Assembly (NCBI RefSeq): GCF_900187225.1
Contig: NZ_LT906436.1
Coordinates: forward strand, 2,170,001 to 2,234,000
Direction of reading: 5' to 3'
Length of the DNA: 64,000 bases
Source of the DNA: Listeria monocytogenes
GTDB lineage: Bacteria; Bacillota; Bacilli; Lactobacillales; Listeriaceae
Below the pieces are notes generated by a model. That model was not told the DNA's origin. It was given only the letters and a program-made list of their open reading frames with translations, and did no database searches. Each line of letters opens with the position of its first letter. Within the stretch, counting starts at the first letter, position 1. Below, piece after piece: positions 53,190-63,266 of the stretch. The position numbers and the translations under genes are program-made.

Positions 53190-56100
53190 TCACCTTTTCT
53201 TCATAATCACAAAAGCACCTGAAAGCATGAAAAGTCCAATGATAACCCATAAATTAGTTGTAGTAGAGTCTCCTGTATGTGGAAGTTTTGCCAACTTTTT
53301 CACGTTTTCAGTTCCCTTATTAGAAGACGAAATTGATAGATTGCTTGTCCTTTCATACACATAAGTTACTGTCTGTGAGGTATTCAAAAATTTTCCAGTT
53401 GCATTTTTTGGAGTCTGATATAATTTATACCCTGAGATTTTTTTTGCTGAAGTTGTATAACTTGAATTTAATTTTCCGTTTAAGACAATCGAATCAGCTA
53501 TTTTTTCGCCATTTTTATCAACATAATTGACAATGATTCTTCCTGCTGTCACTTTTTGATAAATAAAAGTAATTGTCTGTGCTTTTTCGTTAAATGTTCC
53601 ACTTACATTAGCAGGTATTTTTACAAGCGAGTAATTGTTAATTTTTTTCTGTTTTGCAGTAAATTTTTCTCCGTAAGCTCCTGTTAATGTTTCTGGGCTT
53701 GCAATTTGTTTGTGGTTTTGATCAACATATTGCACCGTAACTGGAGCAACACTATCATCTAAAGCCACTCCTACTTGGGCCGGCTCAATTACTTGAGAAT
53801 TATTTACAGCAACAGCAAAAGAATTCCATGCAGCTCTGTCTTCTTTTTTTGTTTTTTGCTTTAAAAGAGTCTTATCTATTTGGTTTTTCTTTGGTGTTTT
53901 TAAATCAAATTGAATTTTCATGGATTTCCCAGGAATCCACTCAATACCTTCTTTAAGTTCTATTTTAAAAGAGTAAATATTTGACCAATCTTTTACTTCT
54001 GACGCTGTTAACCAATCTGCTTGTGTTGCTTCTGTGTTATCGACTAAAGGCTCCGTTCCTATTGGGTAAATCGTGTGTTTATCAAGAATCCCTGCACGCT
54101 TAGGATTTTTAGCAGTACTATAAGTTACTTCGACTTTATCTTTCCATTCTTTCGGAACTTCTACAGCTTTCGTTAACGCAAGATTGAATTTACTACCACG
54201 TTCGCTGTTATCTGTAATTCCTAAATCATTTTCACTTGGTAAAACATCCATTAAGACCATATTAGCTATTTTTTCATCTGAATCATTTTCCAGTGACAAT
54301 TGATACGAAACAATGGAATTTGTTGTGGCATTTGCCAGTCCGCTGTATTCTTTATCGCGATTACCCTTAGCTTTTTTACTAATTTTCAAATGATTACTCG
54401 TATTTAAAATGTAATGATTTCCCGATGTGATTCTAGACTCTTCCGAATTCCCATTTTGATTAATGTCATTTGAATCAATTTCCATTTTTGTATCAGAAAT
54501 TGTTGGAGTTCCACTCACTTCTGGCACATTGAAATCCGTGTCCTGCAAGAAACCAAACATCTCAACAGTCATATTACTTGGTGTGTCTTTTGCTACACTC
54601 ACATTAATTTTTGCCGTTAATTTTTCTGCTGGTAAAAGCGTCTTTTTATCCCATTTCACTTTGAGTAGTTGACGTCCTGCGTTTTGGTAATTCTCGTTCA
54701 ACACAGTTACTTTAAAGCCATTTTGCTCCGTGTTTTTCATTTTGACCCCAGAAGGTAATAAAACCATTGCTTCAAAAGGACCTTTTAATCGTGAAATAGA
54801 AGCTTTATTGCTTTCTAAATTAACAGAAATAGAATTATCACCTATGTTGATTAAATTCCCATCGGTATCATCAAACACAACTGATCCTTGTACAAATTTA
54901 TTTTTACCAGTAGGTTGCGGAATGATTTGCGCTGTTCGGTCTCCTGCATAATTTTTCCAAGCTTCCGGCCAAGGATTGGTATCGTCATAATAATGGATAT
55001 AGTCTTGACTATCCGCTCCGTACATGTTGATTTGTGTACTATTCCTAACCTCGCCTACATAACCTTCTTTGACTGTTGTAAAGAAAGATAGATCAGCAGC
55101 ATACATTCCAGCTGGTGCATACGTGAAATGAAGCCATACTTTACTCACATGTTTATCATCTGGAATTCCAAGATCTTTTCTCGAATACATTTTGCTCAGT
55201 TCTACATCTTCTTTTAACGTAGTCCAGTCAGTATCCCCATCATATTTTACGAGTAAATTGTATTTAGGGGATTTTTTCAACTGAGCCCAACCTAGGTAAT
55301 TAACATTTGGTTTAAAATAAAAATCGCCACTCCGGAAGTAATCCAAATTTAAATTATCATCAATATTGTAGTAAGCATCATAATAAAGGAAGTCGTACCA
55401 AGGTGAGTCATTCATTGCCGAATTTAACATCAAACTAAAGCCTAATTTAGCAGTATCATATACTTTTATATCAGGATTTCCGGTCACAGTAGCGATTCCC
55501 CAATTCGCATCCACCGGTCCTCTGTGTGCTGGAGCATAAACACTTCCAATAGTTGGCGGGATTGTCGCTGGATCACTTGCTGAAACTGAAACAGATGCTT
55601 TGGATGTATCTACAATGCTATCAGTCAAAGTAACAAAGTTCGTTGTTGCAACAGCTTTATTTTCCACCGTTGCAAAATTCGGTATAGTAGGCTGGAAGAA
55701 CGTTCTAATTTGGAAAGTCTTGTTAAGTAAACTGTTTGCTTTTTCTTGTTCCAAATATGTAGGTGCTGCAATTTCCCAAGTTAGTTTTTGTCCTTCGACC
55801 TTCGTTGGTTCTGGTGTATCTCCTGCTACACCTAAGTAATCTAGCTTATCTGCTAATGTATACTCAATAACAATTTTCTTACCTTCTTCCATAAAAAGAC
55901 TTCCTGTAGACTTTTTCGGAATATTTAGGTTGAAAGACCAAATCCCAATGTCACCTTGACTCGGATTATTATTGATGCTATTTTCTACCTTAGTAAAATC
56001 ATTTGATAAAGCTGTTGTGGCTGTTGCGTTGACAGTTGTTTCAGCTTGTTCAGTTACTTTTTCAGATAAATTATCTGCGCTTAATTCACCTGTTACTACT

Positions 56101-56648
56101 AATTTCGTTCCATTTGGTGTGTAACCATTTTTCGTAGTCATCTTGAGAATCACTTTATCAACTACACCACTGTTTAGTGTTTGATATGTGTAAACGAGCT
56201 GACGAGTTGTTTTGTTATAACTTGGTGTTGCTCCCGCAATCTTAAGTTCATTTAGTGATTGATTAAATTCCCCATGTTTTGGTAAATTGATTACCAATTT
56301 AGCATTTTGGTACCTTGTGTTTGGTCCAGTGATTTTTAAATAAATATTATAGTTTACCGTCTGACCAGATTCAATCACGTCTTTTTGAGAATTAATACTG
56401 AAGTCCCCTGAATAATTCCCAGTTGGAAATGATTTTGCGTTTATTGCTTTATTTACTGTGGTCCCTTTTAAAGGCTCTGAAGTAGTCTCATTTGAAGTCG
56501 TTTCCTGCGTAACCTTTTCTTTCGTAGTTATTTCTTCTACGTCCGTTCCATCCCTTTCTTGACTATCTGCCCAAACCGAAAATGGAAGAAGTGAAACTAT
56601 CAGCAAAGTACAAATTAATATAGATACTAATTTTTTCAAATGATTCAC
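53190..56648 (-). CDS. LPXTG wall-anchored protein with MucBP domains
   Basis: This 1152-aa surface protein has a signal peptide (1-28), a Thr/Glu-rich stretch, an extended beta-domain region (about 75-960), two MucBP domains (APVTVQYVDQNHKQI and GRIIVNYVDKNGEKI, about 970-1100) and LPHTG (1122-1126) with membrane tail. Sortase A should anchor it. MucBP domains hint at binding mucin or related glycans. No Cna-B repeats occur. It lies 180 bp before the other LPXTG gene on the same strand, and I see no clear terminator between them. Confidence 0.88.
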   Translation of the reverse strand: MNHLKKLVSILICTLLIVSLLPFSVWADSQERDGTDVEEITTKEKVTQETTSNETTSEPLKGTTVNKAINAKSFPTGNYSGDFSINSQKDVIESGQTVNYNIYLKITGPNTRYQNAKLVINLPKHGEFNQSLNELKIAGATPSYNKTTRQLVYTYQTLNSGVVDKVILKMTTKNGYTPNGTKLVVTGELSADNLSEKVTEQAETTVNATATTALSNDFTKVENSINNNPSQGDIGIWSFNLNIPKKSTGSLFMEEGKKIVIEYTLADKLDYLGVAGDTPEPTKVEGQKLTWEIAAPTYLEQEKANSLLNKTFQIRTFFQPTIPNFATVENKAVATTNFVTLTDSIVDTSKASVSVSASDPATIPPTIGSVYAPAHRGPVDANWGIATVTGNPDIKVYDTAKLGFSLMLNSAMNDSPWYDFLYYDAYYNIDDNLNLDYFRSGDFYFKPNVNYLGWAQLKKSPKYNLLVKYDGDTDWTTLKEDVELSKMYSRKDLGIPDDKHVSKVWLHFTYAPAGMYAADLSFFTTVKEGYVGEVRNSTQINMYGADSQDYIHYYDDTNPWPEAWKNYAGDRTAQIIPQPTGKNKFVQGSVVFDDTDGNLINIGDNSISVNLESNKASISRLKGPFEAMVLLPSGVKMKNTEQNGFKVTVLNENYQNAGRQLLKVKWDKKTLLPAEKLTAKINVSVAKDTPSNMTVEMFGFLQDTDFNVPEVSGTPTISDTKMEIDSNDINQNGNSEESRITSGNHYILNTSNHLKISKKAKGNRDKEYSGLANATTNSIVSYQLSLENDSDEKIANMVLMDVLPSENDLGITDNSERGSKFNLALTKAVEVPKEWKDKVEVTYSTAKNPKRAGILDKHTIYPIGTEPLVDNTEATQADWLTASEVKDWSNIYSFKIELKEGIEWIPGKSMKIQFDLKTPKKNQIDKTLLKQKTKKEDRAAWNSFAVAVNNSQVIEPAQVGVALDDSVAPVTVQYVDQNHKQIASPETLTGAYGEKFTAKQKKINNYSLVKIPANVSGTFNEKAQTITFIYQKVTAGRIIVNYVDKNGEKIADSIVLNGKLNSSYTTSAKKISGYKLYQTPKNATGKFLNTSQTVTYVYERTSNLSISSSNKGTENVKKLAKLPHTGDSTTTNLWVIIGLFMLSGAFVIMKKR

Positions 56649-56791
56649 ATTCGCCCCTCCTTTGTTTACTCAAGATTAATTATTTCATAGGAGGAAGTGG
56701 CTAAATGTTCTCAAGGTACAAAAAACAGGACAGTTTGTTACGGAAATGTGAACTATTTTACGTTTATATTCACATAAATGCCATTATTAAC

Positions 56792-56838
56792 AAAAAATAA
56801 CCAAAATCATTAAATAAATTCAACGATTTTGGTTATTT
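56792..56838 (-). terminator. Terminator of the Gp157-like gene
   Basis: AACCAAAATC (56799-56808) and GATTTTGGTT (56825-56834) form the stem, with a T run on the minus strand. Confidence 0.85.
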
Positions 56839-56841
56839 TAT

Positions 56842-57318
56842 TTATCTTATTCGAATCGATTCGCTTTCAACTAATCTAGCACCCTTTACTTCCTCACCAG
56901 ATTTTAGTATCTCTGCAATTCGCTTTTTATCAATTTTAGGTTCTTGTAGTAAAAAGAACGGTTTTAGCAAAGCTTCTTCCACTATTTCCACACTTGGTGG
57001 ATTCTTTTGTATTTGAATTGTAAAAAGTGTACTGTTTATTTTTCTAATTTCCATTCGTTCCATCTCTGTTTGTAAATAGTTTTTTAAATTTTGAACATTA
57101 TTTTCTAGCGCTTGTTTTCGTTTTAAAAGTCGTTTCGCTTCTATTCCTGCCATTTCAGCATCAGCAGCTAAAGACTTAATAATTTTAACAATATTCTCTG
57201 ATTTATCATGAAAACTATCAGTAAGCGCATCTAACGTATCTTTCACAGCATCAGTATTATTTTCTTCCAAAAATTCTTGTACTTTTAAATAATTATCGGT
57301 TAGTTCATATAATTTCAT
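56842..57318 (-). CDS. Siphovirus Gp157-like protein
   Basis: This 158-aa, coiled-coil-rich protein has the Gp157 pattern: MKLYELTDNYLKVQEFLEE, a run of helices through DALTDSFHDKSENIVKIIKSL, MAGIEAKRLLKRKQALENNVQNLKNYL and a C-terminal IQKNPPSVEI segment. Gp157 proteins occur in phage early regions with single-strand annealing genes. Here it is the last gene of the sortase B locus, with no other phage gene. The start at 57318 follows GAAAGGGTG; the longer frame is unsupported. Its role is unknown. Confidence 0.8.
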   Translation of the reverse strand: MKLYELTDNYLKVQEFLEENNTDAVKDTLDALTDSFHDKSENIVKIIKSLAADAEMAGIEAKRLLKRKQALENNVQNLKNYLQTEMERMEIRKINSTLFTIQIQKNPPSVEIVEEALLKPFFLLQEPKIDKKRIAEILKSGEEVKGARLVESESIRIR

Positions 57319-57341
57319 CGTTCGCACCCTTTCCAAAAAAG

Positions 57342-57377
57342 GAAAAAGCGCCAAAAGCTATTATATTTTGGTGCTTT
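57342..57377 (-). terminator. Terminator-like hairpin after srtB
   Basis: On the minus strand AAAGCACCAAAA and TTTTGGCGCTTT pair with one mismatch and a short T run. It may lower expression of the Gp157-like gene relative to srtB. Confidence 0.6.
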
Positions 57378-57378
57378 C

Positions 57379-58119
57379 TCATTTTGTTACTAATTTTCCT
57401 TGAATAACCATACGTCCTTTTTCATAATCTTTTTCTGTATCGCAAGTTGAAAGTGTTATAATTCGGTCCTTTCCACTGACTTTTACATTTGATTTATACA
57501 CAGATTGTTGTTTTACTTTTTGCAAATAATCCTCAAAATCCGTTGTTTCCGGAAATTCTGTTTCAATGTAGTAAAAATCCGTCGTCGTTTCATACACAGC
57601 AAAGATTTCCACTTCATAATTCGTTAAGCCCGATTCATAGGAAAACGTTGGATGTGCCACCAAAAAATCTTTGTCCAAGTATTTACGTAAATCCGCAAAC
57701 ATGGATCCGTCCTTCATATTATGACCATAAATAATCGTATTTTTATCCAAAAACTCATTCGTATTCCGATAATCTTTAAAAATACTGCCCGCGCGCGCCT
57801 TTTCATTTTTATAATTGTGATGTAAATAGTAATCATTATCCTTACTTTGCAAAATCGGATAATCTATTTCCGTATCTGTAATCGTCAGCCACCCAACCAT
57901 ATCTTTATTTAACTTTTGCAAATCTCTAAGTTCATCTCGTACTTCACCATTCACATTTGTAGTAGCGGCATCCTTTGTGTAAACAGCTTTCGCATCATCT
58001 AGAATCGTCTGGTTATGCTTATTTTCATACAGTTCCATACCAATTTTCCATCCAGAAAAAAGAAAAACCCCTAACACAACCAAGGTCAAACTTTTCCCCA
58101 AAAACGATTTTATTTTCAC
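57379..58119 (-). CDS. srtB: Sortase B
   Basis: This 246-aa class B sortase has an N-terminal membrane anchor (11-29), catalytic His133 (IIYGHNMKDGSMF), Cys226 (TLSTC) and Arg236 (EKGRMVI). It anchors proteins with NXXTN/S-type signals; its substrates, Hbp2 and Hbp1, are coded just upstream. The start is GTG with AAAGGAG upstream. It is 3 bp past hupC, in the Fur-controlled haem locus. Confidence 0.93.
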   Translation of the reverse strand: MKIKSFLGKSLTLVVLGVFLFSGWKIGMELYENKHNQTILDDAKAVYTKDAATTNVNGEVRDELRDLQKLNKDMVGWLTITDTEIDYPILQSKDNDYYLHHNYKNEKARAGSIFKDYRNTNEFLDKNTIIYGHNMKDGSMFADLRKYLDKDFLVAHPTFSYESGLTNYEVEIFAVYETTTDFYYIETEFPETTDFEDYLQKVKQQSVYKSNVKVSGKDRIITLSTCDTEKDYEKGRMVIQGKLVTK

Positions 58120-58122
58120 TCT

Positions 58123-58902
58123 CTAAAACTCCTTTCGTCTTTGAGGAACAATGTATTTCCCGTTGTTCGCATCGTTTAAAACATCTGCAACTACACCATA
58201 AGTTTCAGCAATCAAATCCGTTGTTAGTAATTCTTCTGGTTCTCCTTTTGCAACCACTTCCCCATTTTTCATCACAATCAAATGGTCACTATACATCAGT
58301 GCTTGGTTTAAGTCATGCAAAATCATTACAATAGTCAAATTTTCTTCTTGATTTAATCGTTTCACTAATTCTAAAATTTCTAGTTGAAAATACATGTCTA
58401 GAAATGTCGTGGGCTCGTCCAACAGCAAAATAGGTGTATCCTGAACTAATGCTGTTGCTATAAAAACACGTTGCCGCTCTCCTCCAGAAAGACTATCAAC
58501 AAATTTCTCTGCTTTTTCAGTTAGCTCCGTTTGCATCAAAGCCCGCTCAACAGCTAGATCATCCTCCTTCGTCCGAGTCATTCGCCAATTTTTATAAGGT
58601 AGACGTCCAAAGTAAAGCAATTCCTTCACCATTAGTTCATTCGGAAGAACGTTACTTTGATGAACAATCGCCACATTTTGCGCAAATTCTTTTGCTTTCC
58701 ATTCAAAAATCGATTTTCCTTCCAGTAAAACATCCCCAGAATTAGGTGAAAGGAGTCTAGCCAAAATTTCTAATAAAGTAGATTTCCCACTACCATTTGG
58801 CCCAACAATCGTATTGATTTTATTTTTCTGGATAGTAAATGAGACATTTTTCAAAATTGCATCGGTTCCATTATAACTAAAATTAACGTCCCTTACTTCC
58901 AT
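58123..58902 (-). CDS. hupC: Haem/siderophore ABC transporter ATPase
   Basis: This 259-aa FecE-type ATPase has Walker A GPNGSGKST (about 35), signature LSGGERQR and Walker B ILLLDEPTTFLD. It powers the HupG permease. I start at MEVRDVN (58902), after AAAGGGTG; the GTG at 58911 lies inside that ribosome site. It overlaps hupG by 20 bp. Confidence 0.9.
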   Translation of the reverse strand: MEVRDVNFSYNGTDAILKNVSFTIQKNKINTIVGPNGSGKSTLLEILARLLSPNSGDVLLEGKSIFEWKAKEFAQNVAIVHQSNVLPNELMVKELLYFGRLPYKNWRMTRTKEDDLAVERALMQTELTEKAEKFVDSLSGGERQRVFIATALVQDTPILLLDEPTTFLDMYFQLEILELVKRLNQEENLTIVMILHDLNQALMYSDHLIVMKNGEVVAKGEPEELLTTDLIAETYGVVADVLNDANNGKYIVPQRRKEF

Positions 58903-59872
58903 AAAAATCACCCTTTCGCATTAAAAAGATTAAGAACGGACCACCAATAATAAGCATAATCACAGACGCAGGGATTTCCATTTGTTGAAATAACGTTCTG
59001 CCTATCGTATCCGCGAAAAGTAGCAATAAAGCCCCAAATAATATCGAAAACGGCACAAGTATTTGATAATTTCCACCAACTAGTTTTCTTGCAATATGTG
59101 GTACAAGTAAACCAACAAAAGCAATAACACCCACTACTGCCGTGGTAATCGATGCAAGGAGTACAGCAATCAACGCTAGCCATATCCGCGTTTTATTAAC
59201 TGGCACACCGAATCCTCTAGCCATTTTATTTTCAAGACCTAACACATTGCACCATTTAGCAAGTAAGAGCGCACAAATCAGTCCAATCGTTACATATATT
59301 AATAAAGTTTCCACATCAGACCATTTTTTCATTGCCAAACTCGCTGCACTACTGGCAGATTGACTAGAAACAAGCGCCACTTGCGAAGATAACGCATCAC
59401 TCAGCCCTGTAAAAACCGCATTAATCGCAATCCCAATAATAATAAAACGAAGCGGATTAAAATCAGAACGATAACTAAACAAAAAGACTAGAAAACAAGC
59501 AAGTGCTCCCCCAATAAAAGAAAAAAGTGGCAACCAAAAATATAATTCCGGTAAAAATAAAATAATTACAAAACTAAAAAATTTCGCACCCGCAGAAATC
59601 CCAATCACCCCAGCATCAGCAAGCGGATTCCGCATCACAGCTTGAAGTAACAACCCTGAAACCGATAGCGCCGCACCAGCTAGCAGGGCAATAATAATCC
59701 GCGGAAATCGCAAATCAATAACGACATCCACCATTTCATTTCCACCACTAAATATCCCACTTAAAAAAGCTGGGATGGACATCGACAAACTCCCCGCTTG
59801 AACTGCCCACAAAATAGTCCCAATCAATAAAACAATCACAGCGCCAAAAGAACTTTTTTGCTTAATTGTCAT
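58883..59872 (-). CDS. hupG: Haem ABC transporter permease (FecCD family)
   Basis: This 329-aa permease has nine to ten membrane segments and the FecCD signatures RFPRIIIALLAGAALSVSGLLLQAVMRNPLADAGVIGIS and GVIAFVGLLVPHIARKLVG. It forms the channel for haem delivered by HupD. It overlaps hupD by 11 bp and hupC by 20 bp. Confidence 0.92.
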   Translation of the reverse strand: MTIKQKSSFGAVIVLLIGTILWAVQAGSLSMSIPAFLSGIFSGGNEMVDVVIDLRFPRIIIALLAGAALSVSGLLLQAVMRNPLADAGVIGISAGAKFFSFVIILFLPELYFWLPLFSFIGGALACFLVFLFSYRSDFNPLRFIIIGIAINAVFTGLSDALSSQVALVSSQSASSAASLAMKKWSDVETLLIYVTIGLICALLLAKWCNVLGLENKMARGFGVPVNKTRIWLALIAVLLASITTAVVGVIAFVGLLVPHIARKLVGGNYQILVPFSILFGALLLLFADTIGRTLFQQMEIPASVIMLIIGGPFLIFLMRKGDFYGSKGR

Positions 59873-60734
59873 AAAGCATCTTTTCCATTTCCTTTAGTGC
59901 TTCTGGCGCATTCAAACTTGCTGTCATACCAAATAAATTTTCATCCAAATCATACACACGGTTATTTTTCACCGCATCAAAATGTTTCCAAATATCATTT
60001 GTTTTAAATTCTTCGTCAAACATTTTAACCACTTCCGCAGGCATACCATGAGCCGCTCGCAAAATAATATCTGGATTAGCGCTTTGTAAGTATTCTGTAT
60101 TAGAAGCTAAATATTCTACTTTTTGGTCCTTAATAACATTTTCTCCTCCAGCAAGTTTGACCAAATCGCCAATGTACGCGTGTTCTGTTACAACTAAGTA
60201 ACTTCCCGGAACCCCCATAAGAATGAGTACAGTCGGCTTTTTCTTTTTCGCCACATTCGACTTCACCTGATCAATATCACTTGTTAAATCTTTATTTAAT
60301 TTAGTTGCTTCTTCTATACGATCAAATTTGGCCCCAAGATTTTTAATTTCCGTTTGCATTGAAGCAATACTCGTAAAATCTAAAAAATCCGCTTCTAAAT
60401 TTGCCCCTTCAAAACCACTCTTCAAGTCCGCTTCTAGCGTTTTTGTTGAAAGGACCATGTCTGGCTTCAACATCCGAATAATTTCCAAATCAGGCCCCAT
60501 AGGCGACCCAGTTTCCTTTACATCAGCATAACGTTTCGGAAGTTTTTTTGAACTAGACGGAATTCCAACGAGGGGCAAATCAAGTTTATCCATAATTTCC
60601 GTAATCGCAACCGTCGTTGCCACAATTTTTGGCTCTTTCTCCGTTTTTTGTTCAGGCTTTTGAGCCGCTTCTTCCTTTCCGCAGCCAACTAAAAAAAGCA
60701 ATAACACTAAAGATATGACAGCCATTTTCCTCAT
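59862..60734 (-). CDS. hupD: Haem-binding lipoprotein of the HupDGC transporter
   Basis: This 290-aa lipoprotein has a signal peptide with lipobox LLFLVGC and mature Cys near residue 18, then a PeriplasmicBP_2 (FecB-like) fold with PKIVATTVAITEIMDKL and paired lobes. I start at MRKMAV (60734), after GGGGGA. It takes haem from Hbp proteins and passes it to HupG. A hairpin separates it from hbp2 upstream. Confidence 0.9.
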   Translation of the reverse strand: MRKMAVISLVLLLFLVGCGKEEAAQKPEQKTEKEPKIVATTVAITEIMDKLDLPLVGIPSSSKKLPKRYADVKETGSPMGPDLEIIRMLKPDMVLSTKTLEADLKSGFEGANLEADFLDFTSIASMQTEIKNLGAKFDRIEEATKLNKDLTSDIDQVKSNVAKKKKPTVLILMGVPGSYLVVTEHAYIGDLVKLAGGENVIKDQKVEYLASNTEYLQSANPDIILRAAHGMPAEVVKMFDEEFKTNDIWKHFDAVKNNRVYDLDENLFGMTASLNAPEALKEMEKMLYDN

Positions 60735-60766
60735 CACTAATTCCCCCATTTATAAAATAAAATCGG

Positions 60767-60811
60767 TAAAGCGAGTTAAGCAAAGGAAAACCCCGACCTA
60801 ACTCGCTTTTA
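60767..60811 (-). terminator. Hairpin between hbp2 and hupD
   Basis: AAAGCGAGTTA and TAACTCGCTTT form an 11-bp stem directly after the hbp2 stop. The T run is short, so partial read-through into hupDGC-srtB is likely. Confidence 0.65.
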
Positions 60812-60820
60812 CTAGTTTTA

Positions 60821-62530
60821 TTAACTCAATCTTTTACGTTTTAATCGATAAGCTAAATAAAGGAAGGATGCTCCAAATAATGTAATATACCATACCATAC
60901 TTGATGAATCATTCGTCTTTGCATTTTTTTCTGTCTTACTTGCTGTTTTTTGAACAGAATTTGTATCATCAAAATCCGGTTTTGCCAATTTTGGTCCAGC
61001 ATTATTGTTACTCGCTACATTACCAGTATTTAAAATATCTTTTTTCACAGGTTCCTTTAACGTTACATCTTTCCCTGTAATGTCTTTAATCGTTGCTGCA
61101 TTTAGTTTTACTTGAACAGTATACTCATGGTCATAAGAAAAACCTGGCATATCTTCAATTAATACATGCGTTTTTACATCTGTATTAGCCGTACCATCTT
61201 TCACAGGATACTTGACGGTTCTCGTATTTTTGTTGATATCTCCGGAAACAACTTCCATATCTTTCCAAACACCATTTACTTTATACTGGAAAGTTTTAAT
61301 CCAACTACTGTTTGTTAAAGTTAAATAAACATAGGGTTGGTTATTTTCAACTTTGATTAAAGCTGGCTTCATCACATAGCTTTCCATCATGGAAGTTTCT
61401 GTTGTTCCATCTTTAAATACATCAAAATCAATCGAGTACGTATGGTTGTTCAGTAGATTTTTCGGATCAACTACTGCCGGTTTACTTGGTGTTGTTGGCG
61501 GTGTTGTCACAGGTGGATTCGTTGTACCTGGATCAGGCTTTGTCACTGGTGGGTTTGTTTCACCAGGATTTACTACAGGAGGCGTTTCGTCACTACCTGG
61601 GTATGAACTTGCTGCAGTTGCTTTCGCTGTGTCAAAAACATAACGGAAGTCTGCTTGTCCTTTGTATACAGAACCATTGAAAGGCGCTTCATAATTAACA
61701 TGAGCCGCAAGTGGTTGATTTAAGTCCTCCACTTCAAACTCCACAATACGTGTATTAGCATCTTTATCTTCAGAAACAACTTTTACATCTTGTAAAGTTC
61801 CAGCAAGAGTTGTTTTTAAAGCTGTTACTGTTTTATTATCATTAACTGTCATTGCTACCATTTTCTTACCATTTTTCACTTTCAACCAAGCAGGATTGTT
61901 AAAATAATTTTGCATGCTTGAATTGCTATCATCATTTGCTTTTTTCGCTACAAACGGAATCGTATAAATTCCATCCGAAAGAGTCACTGGTGTTGTAACA
62001 GCAGGTTCTGAGATGACTTTGAAAGTACTTGGATCAATAGTTAAATCCACTTGATACCAGTGATCATAACTAATTGCATCTACCTTAATATGCATATAGG
62101 AGAAAATAACATCATCTAAAGAACTAAGCTTGAATTTCTCTACACGCGTATCTTTTGCTGCATCAGTGCTCACTGTTTGAACATCTTCATAACGGTCTTG
62201 GTAAACATCCGCTTGTGCGGGTTTTTCAGGACGAGTTCCATTTTTTGAAATCGCCATTGTTTGCCACCAAGTACTATTTGTAATTGTTAAGTACATATAA
62301 GGTTGACCATTTTCCACTTTAATCGTTGCTGTATGGTCAATATATTTATCTGCTTCTGAAGATTCTTTCGTTGTCTTACCAGTATTATCTTTATAAAAAT
62401 TCACTTGAACTTGGTATTCCCCGCCATCTTTCAGACGAGAATCAGCCGCGCTGGCAAATCCAGGTATCAATTGAAAAATAAGTGTCAAAGCTAAGAAAGC
62501 TACTAAGCCTTTTTTCCATAATTTCTTCAT
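60821..62530 (-). CDS. hbp2: Haemophore Hbp2 (SvpA), NEAT-domain surface protein
   Basis: This 569-aa protein has a signal peptide (1-28), three NEAT domains (about 33-165, 180-310 and 360-495), a Pro/Thr linker (GETNPPVTKPDPGTTNPP) between the second and third, and the sortase B signal NAKTN (536-540) with membrane tail. Haem-binding YxxxY helices show as YDHWY in the first and YDHEY in the third; the second has a changed motif. It is both wall-anchored and released and captures haem at low concentration. Confidence 0.93.
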   Translation of the reverse strand: MKKLWKKGLVAFLALTLIFQLIPGFASAADSRLKDGGEYQVQVNFYKDNTGKTTKESSEADKYIDHTATIKVENGQPYMYLTITNSTWWQTMAISKNGTRPEKPAQADVYQDRYEDVQTVSTDAAKDTRVEKFKLSSLDDVIFSYMHIKVDAISYDHWYQVDLTIDPSTFKVISEPAVTTPVTLSDGIYTIPFVAKKANDDSNSSMQNYFNNPAWLKVKNGKKMVAMTVNDNKTVTALKTTLAGTLQDVKVVSEDKDANTRIVEFEVEDLNQPLAAHVNYEAPFNGSVYKGQADFRYVFDTAKATAASSYPGSDETPPVVNPGETNPPVTKPDPGTTNPPVTTPPTTPSKPAVVDPKNLLNNHTYSIDFDVFKDGTTETSMMESYVMKPALIKVENNQPYVYLTLTNSSWIKTFQYKVNGVWKDMEVVSGDINKNTRTVKYPVKDGTANTDVKTHVLIEDMPGFSYDHEYTVQVKLNAATIKDITGKDVTLKEPVKKDILNTGNVASNNNAGPKLAKPDFDDTNSVQKTASKTEKNAKTNDSSSMVWYITLFGASFLYLAYRLKRKRLS

Positions 62531-62544
62531 TATAATCCCCCTTT

Positions 62545-63168
62545 TTATTTAAAAATCGCACGTCTTTTAAGTAAAATTAACCCTGCCCCAGTTGCAACAA
62601 AAATAATTCCGTATAAAAACATTTGGCTAGAATCACTAGACTTTGGATTTGTTACTTTATTACTTGAATCACTCTTTGTTGCGGGTGTTGTTGTATTATT
62701 ATCAGAAGATTTCACCGATCCAGCTAATGCTTTTGCAGATCCTTCATCGAAACGTAACTTGATTTGATATTCATGATGATAATTCAAGTCGTCATCATCA
62801 ATATCCACTTTAATTTTCGCATTAACAGGATTGCTTAAAGTCGACACAGGAAACGAAACTTTTCTAGTGTCACTTGATGCATTTTTCGAAGTCACACTAA
62901 CCGCGTTCCCTTCAACCCATAGGCCCGTAATCCACTTACTATGGTTCACTTGCAAGCTAACAGTTGATTTCCCCCCATTTACTGTTACCGTTGCAGGTTT
63001 ATCAAAATAGTCATTCGCCATAGATGCGGAATCACTATCCCCTTGTATCACCGTATAATCAACCGAATAGGTTCCATCCTTAAGTGCGGCTTGTGCCGTT
63101 AATCCAGTAGAAAGAAACGAAAAACTGAATAAAACGATAAAAGCAGCAAAAACTAAAACTTTCTTCAT
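62545..63168 (-). CDS. hbp1: Haem-binding surface protein Hbp1 (SvpB), one NEAT domain
   Basis: This 207-aa protein has a signal peptide (1-28), one NEAT domain (about 30-150) with the haem motif YHHEY (DDDLNYHHEYQIKL) and a C-terminal sorting region NKVTNPKSSD followed by membrane segment and KRRAIFK. Sortase B should anchor it. It is the first gene of the haem locus, 108 bp past a Fur box. Confidence 0.92.
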   Translation of the reverse strand: MKKVLVFAAFIVLFSFSFLSTGLTAQAALKDGTYSVDYTVIQGDSDSASMANDYFDKPATVTVNGGKSTVSLQVNHSKWITGLWVEGNAVSVTSKNASSDTRKVSFPVSTLSNPVNAKIKVDIDDDDLNYHHEYQIKLRFDEGSAKALAGSVKSSDNNTTTPATKSDSSNKVTNPKSSDSSQMFLYGIIFVATGAGLILLKRRAIFK

Positions 63169-63266
63169 TCTTAAATCTCCCTTCTTTAATAAAAACTACT
63201 ATTTATAAAAAACCCCCACAAACACAAGTGGAGTAAAAGTTTATGTAAAAGTATACGTTAATTATC

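Noticed and set aside
60735-60820. A second Fur box before hupD
   Set aside because: The hbp2-hupD gap shows only the hairpin and no GATAAT-type repeats; the single Fur box before hbp1 seems to serve the locus.
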